A stretch of DNA of 5,956 nt from NCBI GenBank assembly GCA_023445705.1, contig JAEXKM010000323.1, forward strand, positions 1 to 5,956, in the 5' to 3' direction. Positions within the stretch are counted from its first letter, which is position 1, and each line of letters opens with the position of its first letter. The DNA comes from Pseudomonadota bacterium. Its GTDB lineage: Bacteria > Pseudomonadota > Alphaproteobacteria > Caulobacterales > Caulobacteraceae. This document shows, piece after piece, positions 1-4,869 of the stretch. Position numbers and translations under genes: made by a program. The notes beneath the pieces are model-generated. The model saw nothing but the letters and a program-made list of their open reading frames with translations, had not been told where the DNA came from and searched no databases.

Positions 1-281
1 GCCCAGTACTCGACTGCGCCCTTACCCTTACCCATCCGCACTTCGGCCGGCTTGTCGGTGACCGGAACGTCCGGGAAGATCCGGATCCAGACGCGACCTT
101 GGCGCTTCATCTGGCGAGTGATCGCCCGACGAGCCGCTTCGATCTGACGCGCGGTGATGCGTTCCGGTTCGACGGACTTCAGACCGTAGGAACCGAAGTT
201 CAGCGTGAAGCCGCCCTTCGCGTTGCCGTGGATCTTGCCCTTGAACTGCTTGCGGTACTTGGTCTTCTTCGGAGACAGCAT
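1..281 (-). CDS. rplP: 50S ribosomal protein L16 (partial, C-terminus beyond window)
   Basis: This is the start of L16, a 23S rRNA-binding protein of the large subunit that sits near the A-site tRNA elbow and the peptidyl transferase region and is needed for late 50S assembly. The ATG at 281-279 opens with MLSPKKTKYRKQFKGKIHG, the usual L16 N-terminus. Further on come the family blocks NFGSYGLK, ERITARQIEAARRAITR, GRVWIRIFPD and KPAEVRMGKGKG, then EYW at the window edge. About 93 of the usual 137-145 residues are present. The start lies 9 nt after the rpsC stop, and only a weak purine stretch (TAGAG) precedes it, so translation is probably coupled to rpsC. Nothing in the visible part is unusual. 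The identification is certain; only the end is missing. Confidence 0.97.
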   Translation of the reverse strand, partial: MLSPKKTKYRKQFKGKIHGNAKGGFTLNFGSYGLKSVEPERITARQIEAARRAITRQMKRQGRVWIRIFPDVPVTDKPAEVRMGKGKGAVEYW

Positions 282-290
282 GGCTCTACT

Positions 291-1049
291 TTAGGCTCCA
301 GCTTGCTCGCGACGATCGCGACGCGGACCGCGGTCACCGCGATCCCCACGCTCACGTCCGCCGCCCTCGCCGGCTGGGCCGGACTCGGTGGCAAGGCGCT
401 TGTCGAGGGCCATGGGGTCGTGGTCGAGGACCTCGCCCTTGAAGACCCAAACCTTCACGCCGATGATGCCGTAGGTCGTCGAAGCTTCGGTCACGCCGTA
501 GTCGATGTCGGCCCGGAGGGTGTGACGCGGGACGCGGCCCTCGTGGTAGGACTCGGTACGGGCGATTTCAGCGCCGCCCAGACGGCCGGCCACTTCGATG
601 CGCATGCCCTTGGCGCCGAGACGCATCGCGCTTTGCAGCGAACGCTTCATGGCGCGACGGAAGGCGACGCGGCGCTCGAGCTGTTGGGCGATGTTCTCGG
701 CCACCAGCTGGGCGTCGGTTTCCGGCTTGCGCACTTCGACGATGTTCAGGTGAACTTCGCCTTCGGTGATCGCAGCCACGTCCTTGCGCAGCTTGTCGAT
801 GTCCGCGCCCTTCTTGCCGATGATCACGCCGGGGCGCGCGGCATAGATGGTGATGCGGCACTTCTTGTGCGGACGCTCGATGATGATCCGCGAAACGCCG
901 GCTTGATACAGGCGCTTCTTCAGCTGCCGGCGGATCTTGATGTCCTCATGCAGGAGCTTGCCGTAGTCCGCCTTCTTGGCGAACCAACGCGAGTCCCACG
1001 TGCGGTTGATGCCGAGGCGAAGCCCGACCGGATTGACTTTCTGACCCAT
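291..1049 (-). CDS. rpsC: 30S ribosomal protein S3
   Basis: S3 (252 aa) lies at the mRNA entry tunnel of the small subunit and takes part in mRNA unwinding and in 30S head assembly. The N-terminus MGQKVNPVGLRLGI is canonical. A type-II KH domain follows, with its GKKG loop at residues 78-81 inside RPGVIIGKKGADIDKLRKD. Residues R131, R132 and K135 (FRRAMKRS) match the E. coli positions linked to ribosomal helicase activity. The C-terminal S3 domain ends near residue 212 with KVWVFKGEVL. After about residue 225 there is a low-complexity tail rich in Gly, Arg and Asp (GRERGDRGDRGPRRDRREQ), a type of extension seen in some alphaproteobacterial S3 proteins. The ATG shares one base with the rplV stop (TGATG), and a GAGG at 1060-1057 is a reasonable ribosome binding site inside rplV. 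Confidence 0.98.
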   Translation of the reverse strand: MGQKVNPVGLRLGINRTWDSRWFAKKADYGKLLHEDIKIRRQLKKRLYQAGVSRIIIERPHKKCRITIYAARPGVIIGKKGADIDKLRKDVAAITEGEVHLNIVEVRKPETDAQLVAENIAQQLERRVAFRRAMKRSLQSAMRLGAKGMRIEVAGRLGGAEIARTESYHEGRVPRHTLRADIDYGVTEASTTYGIIGVKVWVFKGEVLDHDPMALDKRLATESGPAGEGGGRERGDRGDRGPRRDRREQAGA

Positions 1050-1429
1050 CAGGCGGCCTCACCCAATTCGCGGACCACGATGGTGATCTCGCTGAACGGC
1101 TTTTCGATGCGCGAAGCACGACCCCGCGCGCGGGCGGCGAAGCGCTTCATCACCAGGTTCTTGCCCACGAAGGCCTCGGCGACGACCAGGTTGTCGATGT
1201 CGAGGTTGTGGTTGTTCTCGGCGTTCGAGATGGCCGAGTAGAGCGCCTTGCGCACATCGCGGGCGATGCGCTTGTGGCTGAACTCCAGCTCGTTGAGGGC
1301 GCGCTGCACCTTCAGGCCGCGGATCGACTGAGCCACCAGGTTCAGTTTACGCGGGCTGGTGCGCAGGGTCGTCACCTTGGCCATCGCTTCAACGCCGGTC
1401 AGGCGGCGCGCTTTAGCTTGCTTTGCCAT
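1049..1429 (-). CDS. rplV: 50S ribosomal protein L22
   Basis: L22 (126 aa) contacts all domains of 23S rRNA, and its long beta-hairpin lines the peptide exit tunnel beside L4. Family blocks visible are RTSPRKLNLVAQSIRG (residues 24-38), the helix FSHKRIARDVRKALYSAISNAENNH (50-74) and the hairpin region VMKRFAARARGRASRIEKP (93-111), followed by the terminal strand SEITIVVRE. The hairpin is complete, with no deletion of the kind that gives macrolide resistance. I chose the ATG at 1429 rather than the internal Met16 because alphaproteobacterial L22 usually has an N-terminal extension of this kind and because a strong AGGAAG (1440-1435) lies 5 nt upstream. The gene starts 2 nt after the rpsS stop and overlaps rpsC by one base. 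Confidence 0.98.
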   Translation of the reverse strand: MAKQAKARRLTGVEAMAKVTTLRTSPRKLNLVAQSIRGLKVQRALNELEFSHKRIARDVRKALYSAISNAENNHNLDIDNLVVAEAFVGKNLVMKRFAARARGRASRIEKPFSEITIVVRELGEAA

Positions 1430-1431
1430 GG

Positions 1432-1710
1432 TTACTTCCTCTTGGCCTTCTTGTCGGCCGCGTGGCCAGGGAAGTACCGGGTCGGGGCGAACTCACCGAG
1501 CTTCATGCCGACCATGTCTTCGCTGATGAGCACAGGGACGTGCTTCTGGCCGTTGTGCACACCGAACGTCAGGCCGACGAATTGCGGCATGATGGTCGAG
1601 CGGCGCGACCAGGTCTTGATGACGTCCTTGCGGCCGGACGACTGAGCAGCGTCGGCCTTCTTGAGGAGGTATCCGTCGACGAACGGACCTTTCCAGACAG
1701 AACGGGTCAT
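1432..1710 (-). CDS. rpsS: 30S ribosomal protein S19
   Basis: S19 is a small-subunit head protein that forms a complex with S13 and contacts 16S rRNA and, through intersubunit bridges, the large subunit. The 92-residue length is exactly typical. Recognisable blocks are MTRSVWKGPFVDGYLLKK at the N-terminus, KTWSRRSTIMPQFVG (residues 32-46), VHNGQKHVPVLISEDMVG (51-68), LGEFAPTRYFPGH (71-83) and the Lys/Arg-rich end DKKAKRK. It starts 3 nt after the rplB stop. GGAAGG at 1727-1722, about 11 nt before the ATG and inside the rplB end, is the likely ribosome binding site. Only 2 nt separate its stop from rplV, so it is part of the same mRNA. Nothing is anomalous. Confidence 0.98.
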   Translation of the reverse strand: MTRSVWKGPFVDGYLLKKADAAQSSGRKDVIKTWSRRSTIMPQFVGLTFGVHNGQKHVPVLISEDMVGMKLGEFAPTRYFPGHAADKKAKRK

Positions 1711-1713
1711 GGC

Positions 1714-2550
1714 TTAGCGAGCCTTCCGAGCGTGGCGAGAACGGATGATGTACTTATCCGTCGTCTTGTTAGAGCGGGTCTTCGAGCCCTTGGTCGGCTT
1801 GCCCCACGGAGTGACCGGGTGACGGCCGCCCGAGGTGCGGCCTTCACCGCCGCCATGGGGGTGATCGACCGGGTTCATGACGACGCCGCGGACGTGCGGG
1901 CGGAAACCCATGTGGCGCTTGCGGCCGGCCTTACCGAGGACCTGGTTCATGTGGTCCTGGTTCGACACGGCGCCGACGGTGGCCATGCAGGTGTCCTGCA
2001 CCATCCGCAGTTCGCCCGAGCCCAGACGGATCTGCGCGTAGCCGGCGTCACGGCCGACGAGCTGGGCGTAAGCGCCAGCCGAACGAGCGAGCTGGCCGCC
2101 CTTCAGGGGCTTCAGCTCGATGTTGTGGATGATGGTGCCGATCGGCATGCCGCGCAGCGGCATGGCGTTACCCGGCTTCACGTCGGCCTTTTCCGAGGCG
2201 ATGACGACGTCACCGGCCTTCAGGCGTTGCGGAGCCAGGATGTAGGCCAGTTCGCCGTCCTCATACTTGATGAGGGCGATGAACGCCGTGCGGTTCGGAT
2301 CGTACTCAAGACGCTGAACCGTGGCCGGCACGTCGAACTTGCGACGCTTGAAGTCGACCTTGCGGTACAGGCGCTTGGCGCCGCCGCCGCGGAAGCGGAC
2401 AGCGATGCGGCCGTTGCCGCCGCGACCGCCCGACTTGGTCAGGCCTTCGACGAGCGACTTTTCCGGGCGACCCTTGTGGAGCTCGGACTTGTCGACCAGC
2501 ACGAGGCCGCGACGGCCCGGCGAGGTCGGGTTGAATTGCTTCAGAGCCAT
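1714..2550 (-). CDS. rplB: 50S ribosomal protein L2
   Basis: L2 (278 aa) is a core 23S rRNA-binding protein near the peptidyl transferase centre, required for subunit association. The N-terminus MALKQFNPTSPGRRG is followed by GGRGGNGRIAVRFRGGG (residues 41-57), the OB-fold region containing RLEYDPNRTAFIALIKY (80-96), then the SH3-like domain with GNAMPLRGMPIGTIIHNIE (127-145) and ARSAGAYAQLVGRDAGYAQIRL (155-176). The C-terminal signature NPVDHPHGGGEGRTSGGRHP (226-245) includes His230, equivalent to the functionally important E. coli His229. The Lys/Arg-rich tail ends at SRHARKAR. Length and all blocks are normal. The gene begins 4 nt after rplW. The ribosome binding site is weak (GGGG), which fits coupling to rplW. 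Confidence 0.98.
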   Translation of the reverse strand: MALKQFNPTSPGRRGLVLVDKSELHKGRPEKSLVEGLTKSGGRGGNGRIAVRFRGGGAKRLYRKVDFKRRKFDVPATVQRLEYDPNRTAFIALIKYEDGELAYILAPQRLKAGDVVIASEKADVKPGNAMPLRGMPIGTIIHNIELKPLKGGQLARSAGAYAQLVGRDAGYAQIRLGSGELRMVQDTCMATVGAVSNQDHMNQVLGKAGRKRHMGFRPHVRGVVMNPVDHPHGGGEGRTSGGRHPVTPWGKPTKGSKTRSNKTTDKYIIRSRHARKAR

Positions 2551-2554
2551 CGGA

Positions 2555-2854
2555 TCAGAGCCCCGTGGTGATGTCGATCGACTGGCCTTCGGCCAGGGTC
2601 ACGACAGCTTTCTTGACATCCGAGCGACGGCCCGGACGGCCGCGGAAGCGCTTGGTCTTGCCCTTGACCACCAGGGTGTTGACCTTGGTGACATTGACCT
2701 TGAACAGCGCTTCGACAGCGGCGGCGATTTCGTCCTTGGTCGCATCCTTGGCGACGCGGAAGACGACCTTGTTCTGCTCGGAAAGCAGCGTGGCCTTTTC
2801 CGTGATCACCGGCGACAGGATCGCGTCGTAGTGGCGGGCGACGGGGTCGGCCAT
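2555..2854 (-). CDS. rplW: 50S ribosomal protein L23
   Basis: L23 (99 aa) sits at the rim of the peptide exit tunnel and is the docking site for trigger factor and for the signal recognition particle. Visible family features are ILSPVITEKATLL (residues 12-24), where Glu19 corresponds to E. coli Glu18, the trigger-factor contact. Next comes VFRVAKDATKDEIAAAVEALF (31-51), then VNTLVVKGKTKRFRGRPGRRSDVKKA (58-83) with the basic rRNA-binding loop, and the end VTLAEGQSIDI. The ATG shares one base with the rplD stop (TAATG), and AAGGAA at 2868-2863 lies about 8 nt upstream, so the start is well supported. The alternative frames across this stretch have no family resemblance. Confidence 0.97.
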   Translation of the reverse strand: MADPVARHYDAILSPVITEKATLLSEQNKVVFRVAKDATKDEIAAAVEALFKVNVTKVNTLVVKGKTKRFRGRPGRRSDVKKAVVTLAEGQSIDITTGL

Positions 2855-3492
2855 TACGCGGCTTCCTTCTCAGCAAAGCGAGCGTTGATCGCTTCGACCG
2901 CGTCCTTGGTCAGGACCAGGGTCTGGCGACGCAGCACGTCATAGACGTTCAGGCCGGCGTTCGGCAGCACGTCGATGTTCGGGATGTTGCGAGCAGCCAG
3001 GGCGAACTTCTCGTCGACCTCGGCGCCGGCGATCACCAGCGCGTTCTTCAGGCCGATCTTTTCGAAGTTGGCGCGCAGCGCCGAGGTCTTGGCCTCGGTC
3101 ACGGCGACCGTGTCGACCACGACCAGCGCGCCCGACTTGGCCTTCGAAGACAGCGCATGGCGCAGGGCCAGGGCGCGGAACTTCTTGGTCAGGTCGAAGG
3201 CGTGGCTGCGGACCACAGGACCGTGGGCCTTGGCGCCGCCGACGAACTGAGCCGCACGGCGCGAACCGTGACGAGCGCCGCCGGTGCCCTTCTGCTTGTA
3301 CATCTTCTTGCCCGTACGAGAGACCTCGTTGCGGACCTGGATCTTGTGGGTGCCGGCGCGGCGCTTGGCGAGTTGCCAAGTGACCATGCGCTGGAGGATG
3401 TCCCCACGGATCTCTTCGATGCCGAACACGGCGTCGGACAGCTCGATCGAACCGCCCTTCCCGCCGTCGAGTTTAATGACGTCGAGTTTCAT
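2854..3492 (-). CDS. rplD: 50S ribosomal protein L4
   Basis: L4 (212 aa) binds 23S rRNA domain I, and its long loop forms part of the exit-tunnel constriction together with L22. In E. coli and other gammaproteobacteria it also represses its own S10 operon through the rpsJ leader; whether that holds here is unknown. The globular N-terminus runs to about residue 50. The conserved tunnel loop RTGKKMYKQKGTGGARHG (59-76) continues to FVGGAKAHGP (83-92), and the C-terminal fold includes ALVVVDTVAV (122-131), NALVIAG, and NVYDVLRRQTLVLTKDAVE near the end. Length is typical for the class. The start codon overlaps the rplC stop by one base (TAATG), with only a weak GAAGAA-like ribosome binding site, so reinitiation after rplC is likely. 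Confidence 0.97.
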   Translation of the reverse strand: MKLDVIKLDGGKGGSIELSDAVFGIEEIRGDILQRMVTWQLAKRRAGTHKIQVRNEVSRTGKKMYKQKGTGGARHGSRRAAQFVGGAKAHGPVVRSHAFDLTKKFRALALRHALSSKAKSGALVVVDTVAVTEAKTSALRANFEKIGLKNALVIAGAEVDEKFALAARNIPNIDVLPNAGLNVYDVLRRQTLVLTKDAVEAINARFAEKEAA

Positions 3493-4241
3493 TACTGTTC
3501 TTCGCCCCCAGCTTCAGGCGCCTCAGCAGGAGCCTCTTCCGCCGCAGGAGCCGCAGCTTCTTGGCCAGCCTTACGGAAGCCGCCCGGGACGGGCGCTTCA
3601 GCCGGACGAGCGGCCTTGACCGCGTCGCGGATCTTCACGAAGGAGCCCTCGGTGCCGGGCACGGAGCCCTTCACCAGGATCAGGCCGCGCTCGGCGTCGA
3701 CCTTCCAGACCGTGACGTTGAGGGTGGTGACGGTTTCCTGGCCGAGATGGCCGGCCATCTTCTTGTTCTTGAAGGTCTTGCCCGGATCCTGACGGTTACC
3801 GGTCGAACCATGGGCCCGGTGCGAAACCGAGACGCCGTGGGTCGCGCGCATACCGCCGAAGTTCCAGCGCTTCATGGCGCCGGCGAAACCTTTACCGACG
3901 GTAGCGCCGGTGACGTCGACCTTCTGGCCGGCGACGAAGTGGTCCGCGGTGAACTCCGCGCCGACTTCAATCAGGTTCTCTTCGGTCACGCGGAATTCCG
4001 CGACTTCGCGCTTCGGCTCGACCTGAGCCTTGGCGAAGTGGCCGCGCATGGCCTTCGAAGTGTTCTTGGCCTTCTTGGCGCCAGCACCGAGCTGGAGCGC
4101 AACATAGCCGTCCTTGTCCTGGGTGCGTTGGCCGGTGACCTGGCAGCCTTCGAGGCTGAGCACGGTCACCGGGACATGGACGCCAGCTTCGTCAAAGAAG
4201 CGCGCCATACCCAGTTTCTTGGCGATCACGCCGGTACGCAT
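3492..4241 (-). CDS. rplC: 50S ribosomal protein L3
   Basis: L3 (249 aa) is an early assembly protein of the 50S subunit whose central extension reaches toward the peptidyl transferase centre. The start MRTGVIAKKLGMARFFDEAG is canonical. The family signature region runs KGFAGAMKRWNFGG (residues 117-130), THGVSVSHRAHGSTGNRQDPG (134-154) and KTFKNKKMAGHLG (155-167). Gln151 in NRQDPG corresponds to E. coli Gln150, the residue methylated by PrmB. The rRNA-binding fold ends near residue 210 (VKIRDAVKAA). The remaining roughly 38 residues are an Ala/Glu/Pro-rich tail (for example AAAPAAEEAPAEAPEAGGEE) beyond the E. coli length. GAGGGG ahead of the ATG in the 14-nt gap after rpsJ is a good ribosome binding site. 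The stop overlaps the rplD start. Confidence 0.98.
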   Translation of the reverse strand: MRTGVIAKKLGMARFFDEAGVHVPVTVLSLEGCQVTGQRTQDKDGYVALQLGAGAKKAKNTSKAMRGHFAKAQVEPKREVAEFRVTEENLIEVGAEFTADHFVAGQKVDVTGATVGKGFAGAMKRWNFGGMRATHGVSVSHRAHGSTGNRQDPGKTFKNKKMAGHLGQETVTTLNVTVWKVDAERGLILVKGSVPGTEGSFVKIRDAVKAARPAEAPVPGGFRKAGQEAAAPAAEEAPAEAPEAGGEEQ

Positions 4242-4255
4242 CGACCGATCCCCTC

Positions 4256-4564
4256 TTACAGCTTGATCTCGACGTCGACACCAGCCGACAGGTCGAGCTT
4301 CATCAGCGCGTCCACGGTCTGCGGGGTCGGATCGACGATGTCGAGCACGCGCTTATGCGTGCGGATTTCGAACTGCTCGCGCGACTTCTTGTCGATGTGC
4401 GGCGAGCGGTTGACGGTGAATTTTTCGATTTGCGTCGGCAGGGGGATGGGCCCCCGGACGGTCGCGCCGGTGCGCTTAGCCGTATTGACGATCTCGCGTG
4501 TGGAATGGTCCAGCACGCGGTGATCGAAGGCTTTGAGCCGGATGCGGATGTTCTGACGATCCAT
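4256..4564 (-). CDS. rpsJ: 30S ribosomal protein S10 / NusE
   Basis: S10 (102 aa) is a head protein of the small subunit and, as NusE, pairs with NusB and NusG in transcription antitermination and transcription-translation coupling. The sequence is close to the family throughout: NIRIRLKAFDHR (residues 5-16), EIVNTAKRTGATVRGPIPLPT (24-44), the ribosome-inserted loop IEKFTVNRSPHIDKKSREQ (46-64), FEIRTHKRVLDIVDPTPQTVDALMKLDL (65-92) and the end SAGVDVEIKL. It is the first gene of the operon and lies 14 nt before rplC. The start ATG at 4564 is fixed by homology. The ribosome binding site is poor for so highly expressed a gene: AAAGAG (4574-4569) is only 4 nt from the ATG, and AGGGG (4584-4580) is 15 nt away. 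See the leader entries. Confidence 0.98.
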   Translation of the reverse strand: MDRQNIRIRLKAFDHRVLDHSTREIVNTAKRTGATVRGPIPLPTQIEKFTVNRSPHIDKKSREQFEIRTHKRVLDIVDPTPQTVDALMKLDLSAGVDVEIKL

Positions 4565-4568
4565 ATCG

Positions 4569-4584
4569 CTCTTTAGTTTCCCCT
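4569..4584 (-). promoter_or_regulatory. Candidate rpsJ ribosome binding region (weak)
   Basis: Between the last leader hairpin and the rpsJ ATG, the minus strand holds AGGGG (4584-4580) and AAAGAG (4574-4569). The first is 15 nt from the ATG, too far for ordinary use. The second is close (4 nt) but matches the Shine-Dalgarno consensus only partly. The start codon itself is certain from S10 homology. The poor ribosome binding site suggests that structure or coupling may help initiation, which is inference. Confidence 0.4.
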
Positions 4585-4680
4585 ACAGACGGCGGTCCGT
4601 CCGCGTGACTTTGACCATTTCAAAGACCAACCCGAACGCCTCAAGAGACGCTCGTACGCGTAAGTCCGCAAAAACGACAT
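4573..4680 (-). CDS. Possible 35-codon upstream ORF in the rpsJ leader
   Basis: An ATG at 4680-4678 opens 35 codons (MSFLRTYAYERLLRRSG... ending AVCRGN) with a TAA at 4575-4573, only 8 nt before the rpsJ ATG. The peptide is basic, with eight Arg and two Lys, and contains two Trp. Codons include TTT, three TTG and two AGG, which are unusual beside the GC-optimised ribosomal genes. There is no convincing ribosome binding site; the sequence just upstream is the 3' arm of the 4707-4683 hairpin. It could be a chance ORF. It could also be a leader peptide whose translation opens the hairpins before rpsJ and feeds terminating ribosomes to its start. No homology is recognised, so confidence is low. 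Confidence 0.15.
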   Translation of the reverse strand: MSFLRTYAYERLLRRSGWSLKWSKSRGRTAVCRGN

Positions 4681-4682
4681 GA

Positions 4683-4707
4683 GCCCGCGCGAAGGCTTCG
4701 CGAGGGC
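4683..4707 (-). terminator. Hairpin with displaced T-run (possible weak terminator or attenuator)
   Basis: The minus strand can pair GCCC (4707-4704) with GGGC (4686-4683), and inside that TCGCG with CGCGA, with one mismatch between the two helices. A run of five T (4674-4670) follows, but 8 nt after the stem rather than directly. That spacing is poor for a classical intrinsic terminator. It lies inside the proposed rpsJ leader, so if active it would be an attenuator. It may instead simply be a structural element. Confidence 0.25.
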
Positions 4708-4811
4708 CCCGCCCAGAACACCCGATTTCCACCGAGCTCCAGGCCGTTCCGCGAACCGCGTCTGTGCCTCAAATCACTTCGAAGCACACAGCCGGTCCAA
4801 CAGGAGGCGCG

Positions 4812-4840
4812 TGTATACGTGTGTGACTCGGACTCGTCAA
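4812..4840 (-). promoter_or_regulatory. S10 operon promoter, sigma-70 type
   Basis: On the minus strand TTGACG (4840-4835) is followed after exactly 17 nt by TATACA (4817-4812). TTGACG is one mismatch from the sigma-70 -35 consensus and is the form preferred at Caulobacter housekeeping promoters; TATACA is one mismatch from TATAAT. The expected start is near 4805. Two GANTC sites (GACTC on the plus strand at 4825-4829 and 4831-4835) occupy the spacer, the second touching the -35 box. GANTC is the CcrM methylation target in Caulobacter-type alphaproteobacteria. The promoter lies between the end of the beta-helix gene and rpsJ, as expected for the ribosomal operon. It is inferred from sequence only. 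Confidence 0.7.
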
Positions 4841-4853
4841 GAGCACCGAAACG

Positions 4854-4869
4854 CCCTCAGATCCGAGGG
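4854..4869 (-). terminator. Short inverted repeat right after the beta-helix gene stop (weak terminator candidate)
   Basis: CCCTC (4869-4865) and GAGGG (4858-4854) form a 5-bp stem with a 6-nt loop that begins at the base after the TGA. The downstream sequence CGTTTCGG has only three T, so efficient intrinsic termination is doubtful. No better terminator is visible before the rpsJ promoter, so read-through into the S10 operon is possible. Confidence 0.2.

Larger units (their letters stand above)
4565..4805 (-). promoter_or_regulatory. Structured 5' leader of the S10 operon
   Basis: If transcription starts about 7 nt after the -10 box, the rpsJ mRNA has a leader of roughly 240 nt. On the minus strand it can fold several hairpins: GCCC..GGGC enclosing a TCGCG/CGCGA stem (4707-4683); a 9-bp stem, with two G-U pairs, capped by a CUUG tetraloop (4654-4633); a 6-bp stem with a 5-nt loop (4625-4609); and a 7-bp stem with an ACCG loop (4603-4586). 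The last one ends 21 nt before the rpsJ ATG. A weaker 5-bp pair (CTGTG/CACAG, 4791-4762) lies near the start. Such leaders carry ribosomal-protein autoregulation (L4 in E. coli). No specific Rfam family is recognised here, and the regulatory role is inference. Confidence 0.5.

Noticed and set aside
99..1241. Long plus-strand ORF (380 codons) opposite rplP, rpsC and rplV
   Set aside because: It is antisense to three certain ribosomal genes and shows no family resemblance. GC-rich codon use leaves few stops in the opposite frames.
1423..2571. Long plus-strand ORF (382 codons) opposite rpsS and rplB
   Set aside because: It is a mirror of strongly conserved genes, with low-complexity composition and no recognised domain. 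It is a shadow frame.
1049..3494. One-base stop/start overlaps (rplC/rplD, rplD/rplW, rplV/rpsC) as frameshifts or errors
   Set aside because: TAATG and TGATG overlaps are normal in S10 operons and keep every protein at full length.
3561..4523. Long plus-strand ORF (320 codons) opposite rplC and rpsJ
   Set aside because: It is antisense to certain genes, and the translation looks like a GC-rich shadow with no motif.
4597..4642. Second promoter candidate near rpsJ (TTGAGG, 16 nt, TGAAAT on the minus strand)
   Set aside because: The -10 box matches only four of six positions, and the element overlaps stable leader hairpins. The 4840-4812 promoter is much better.
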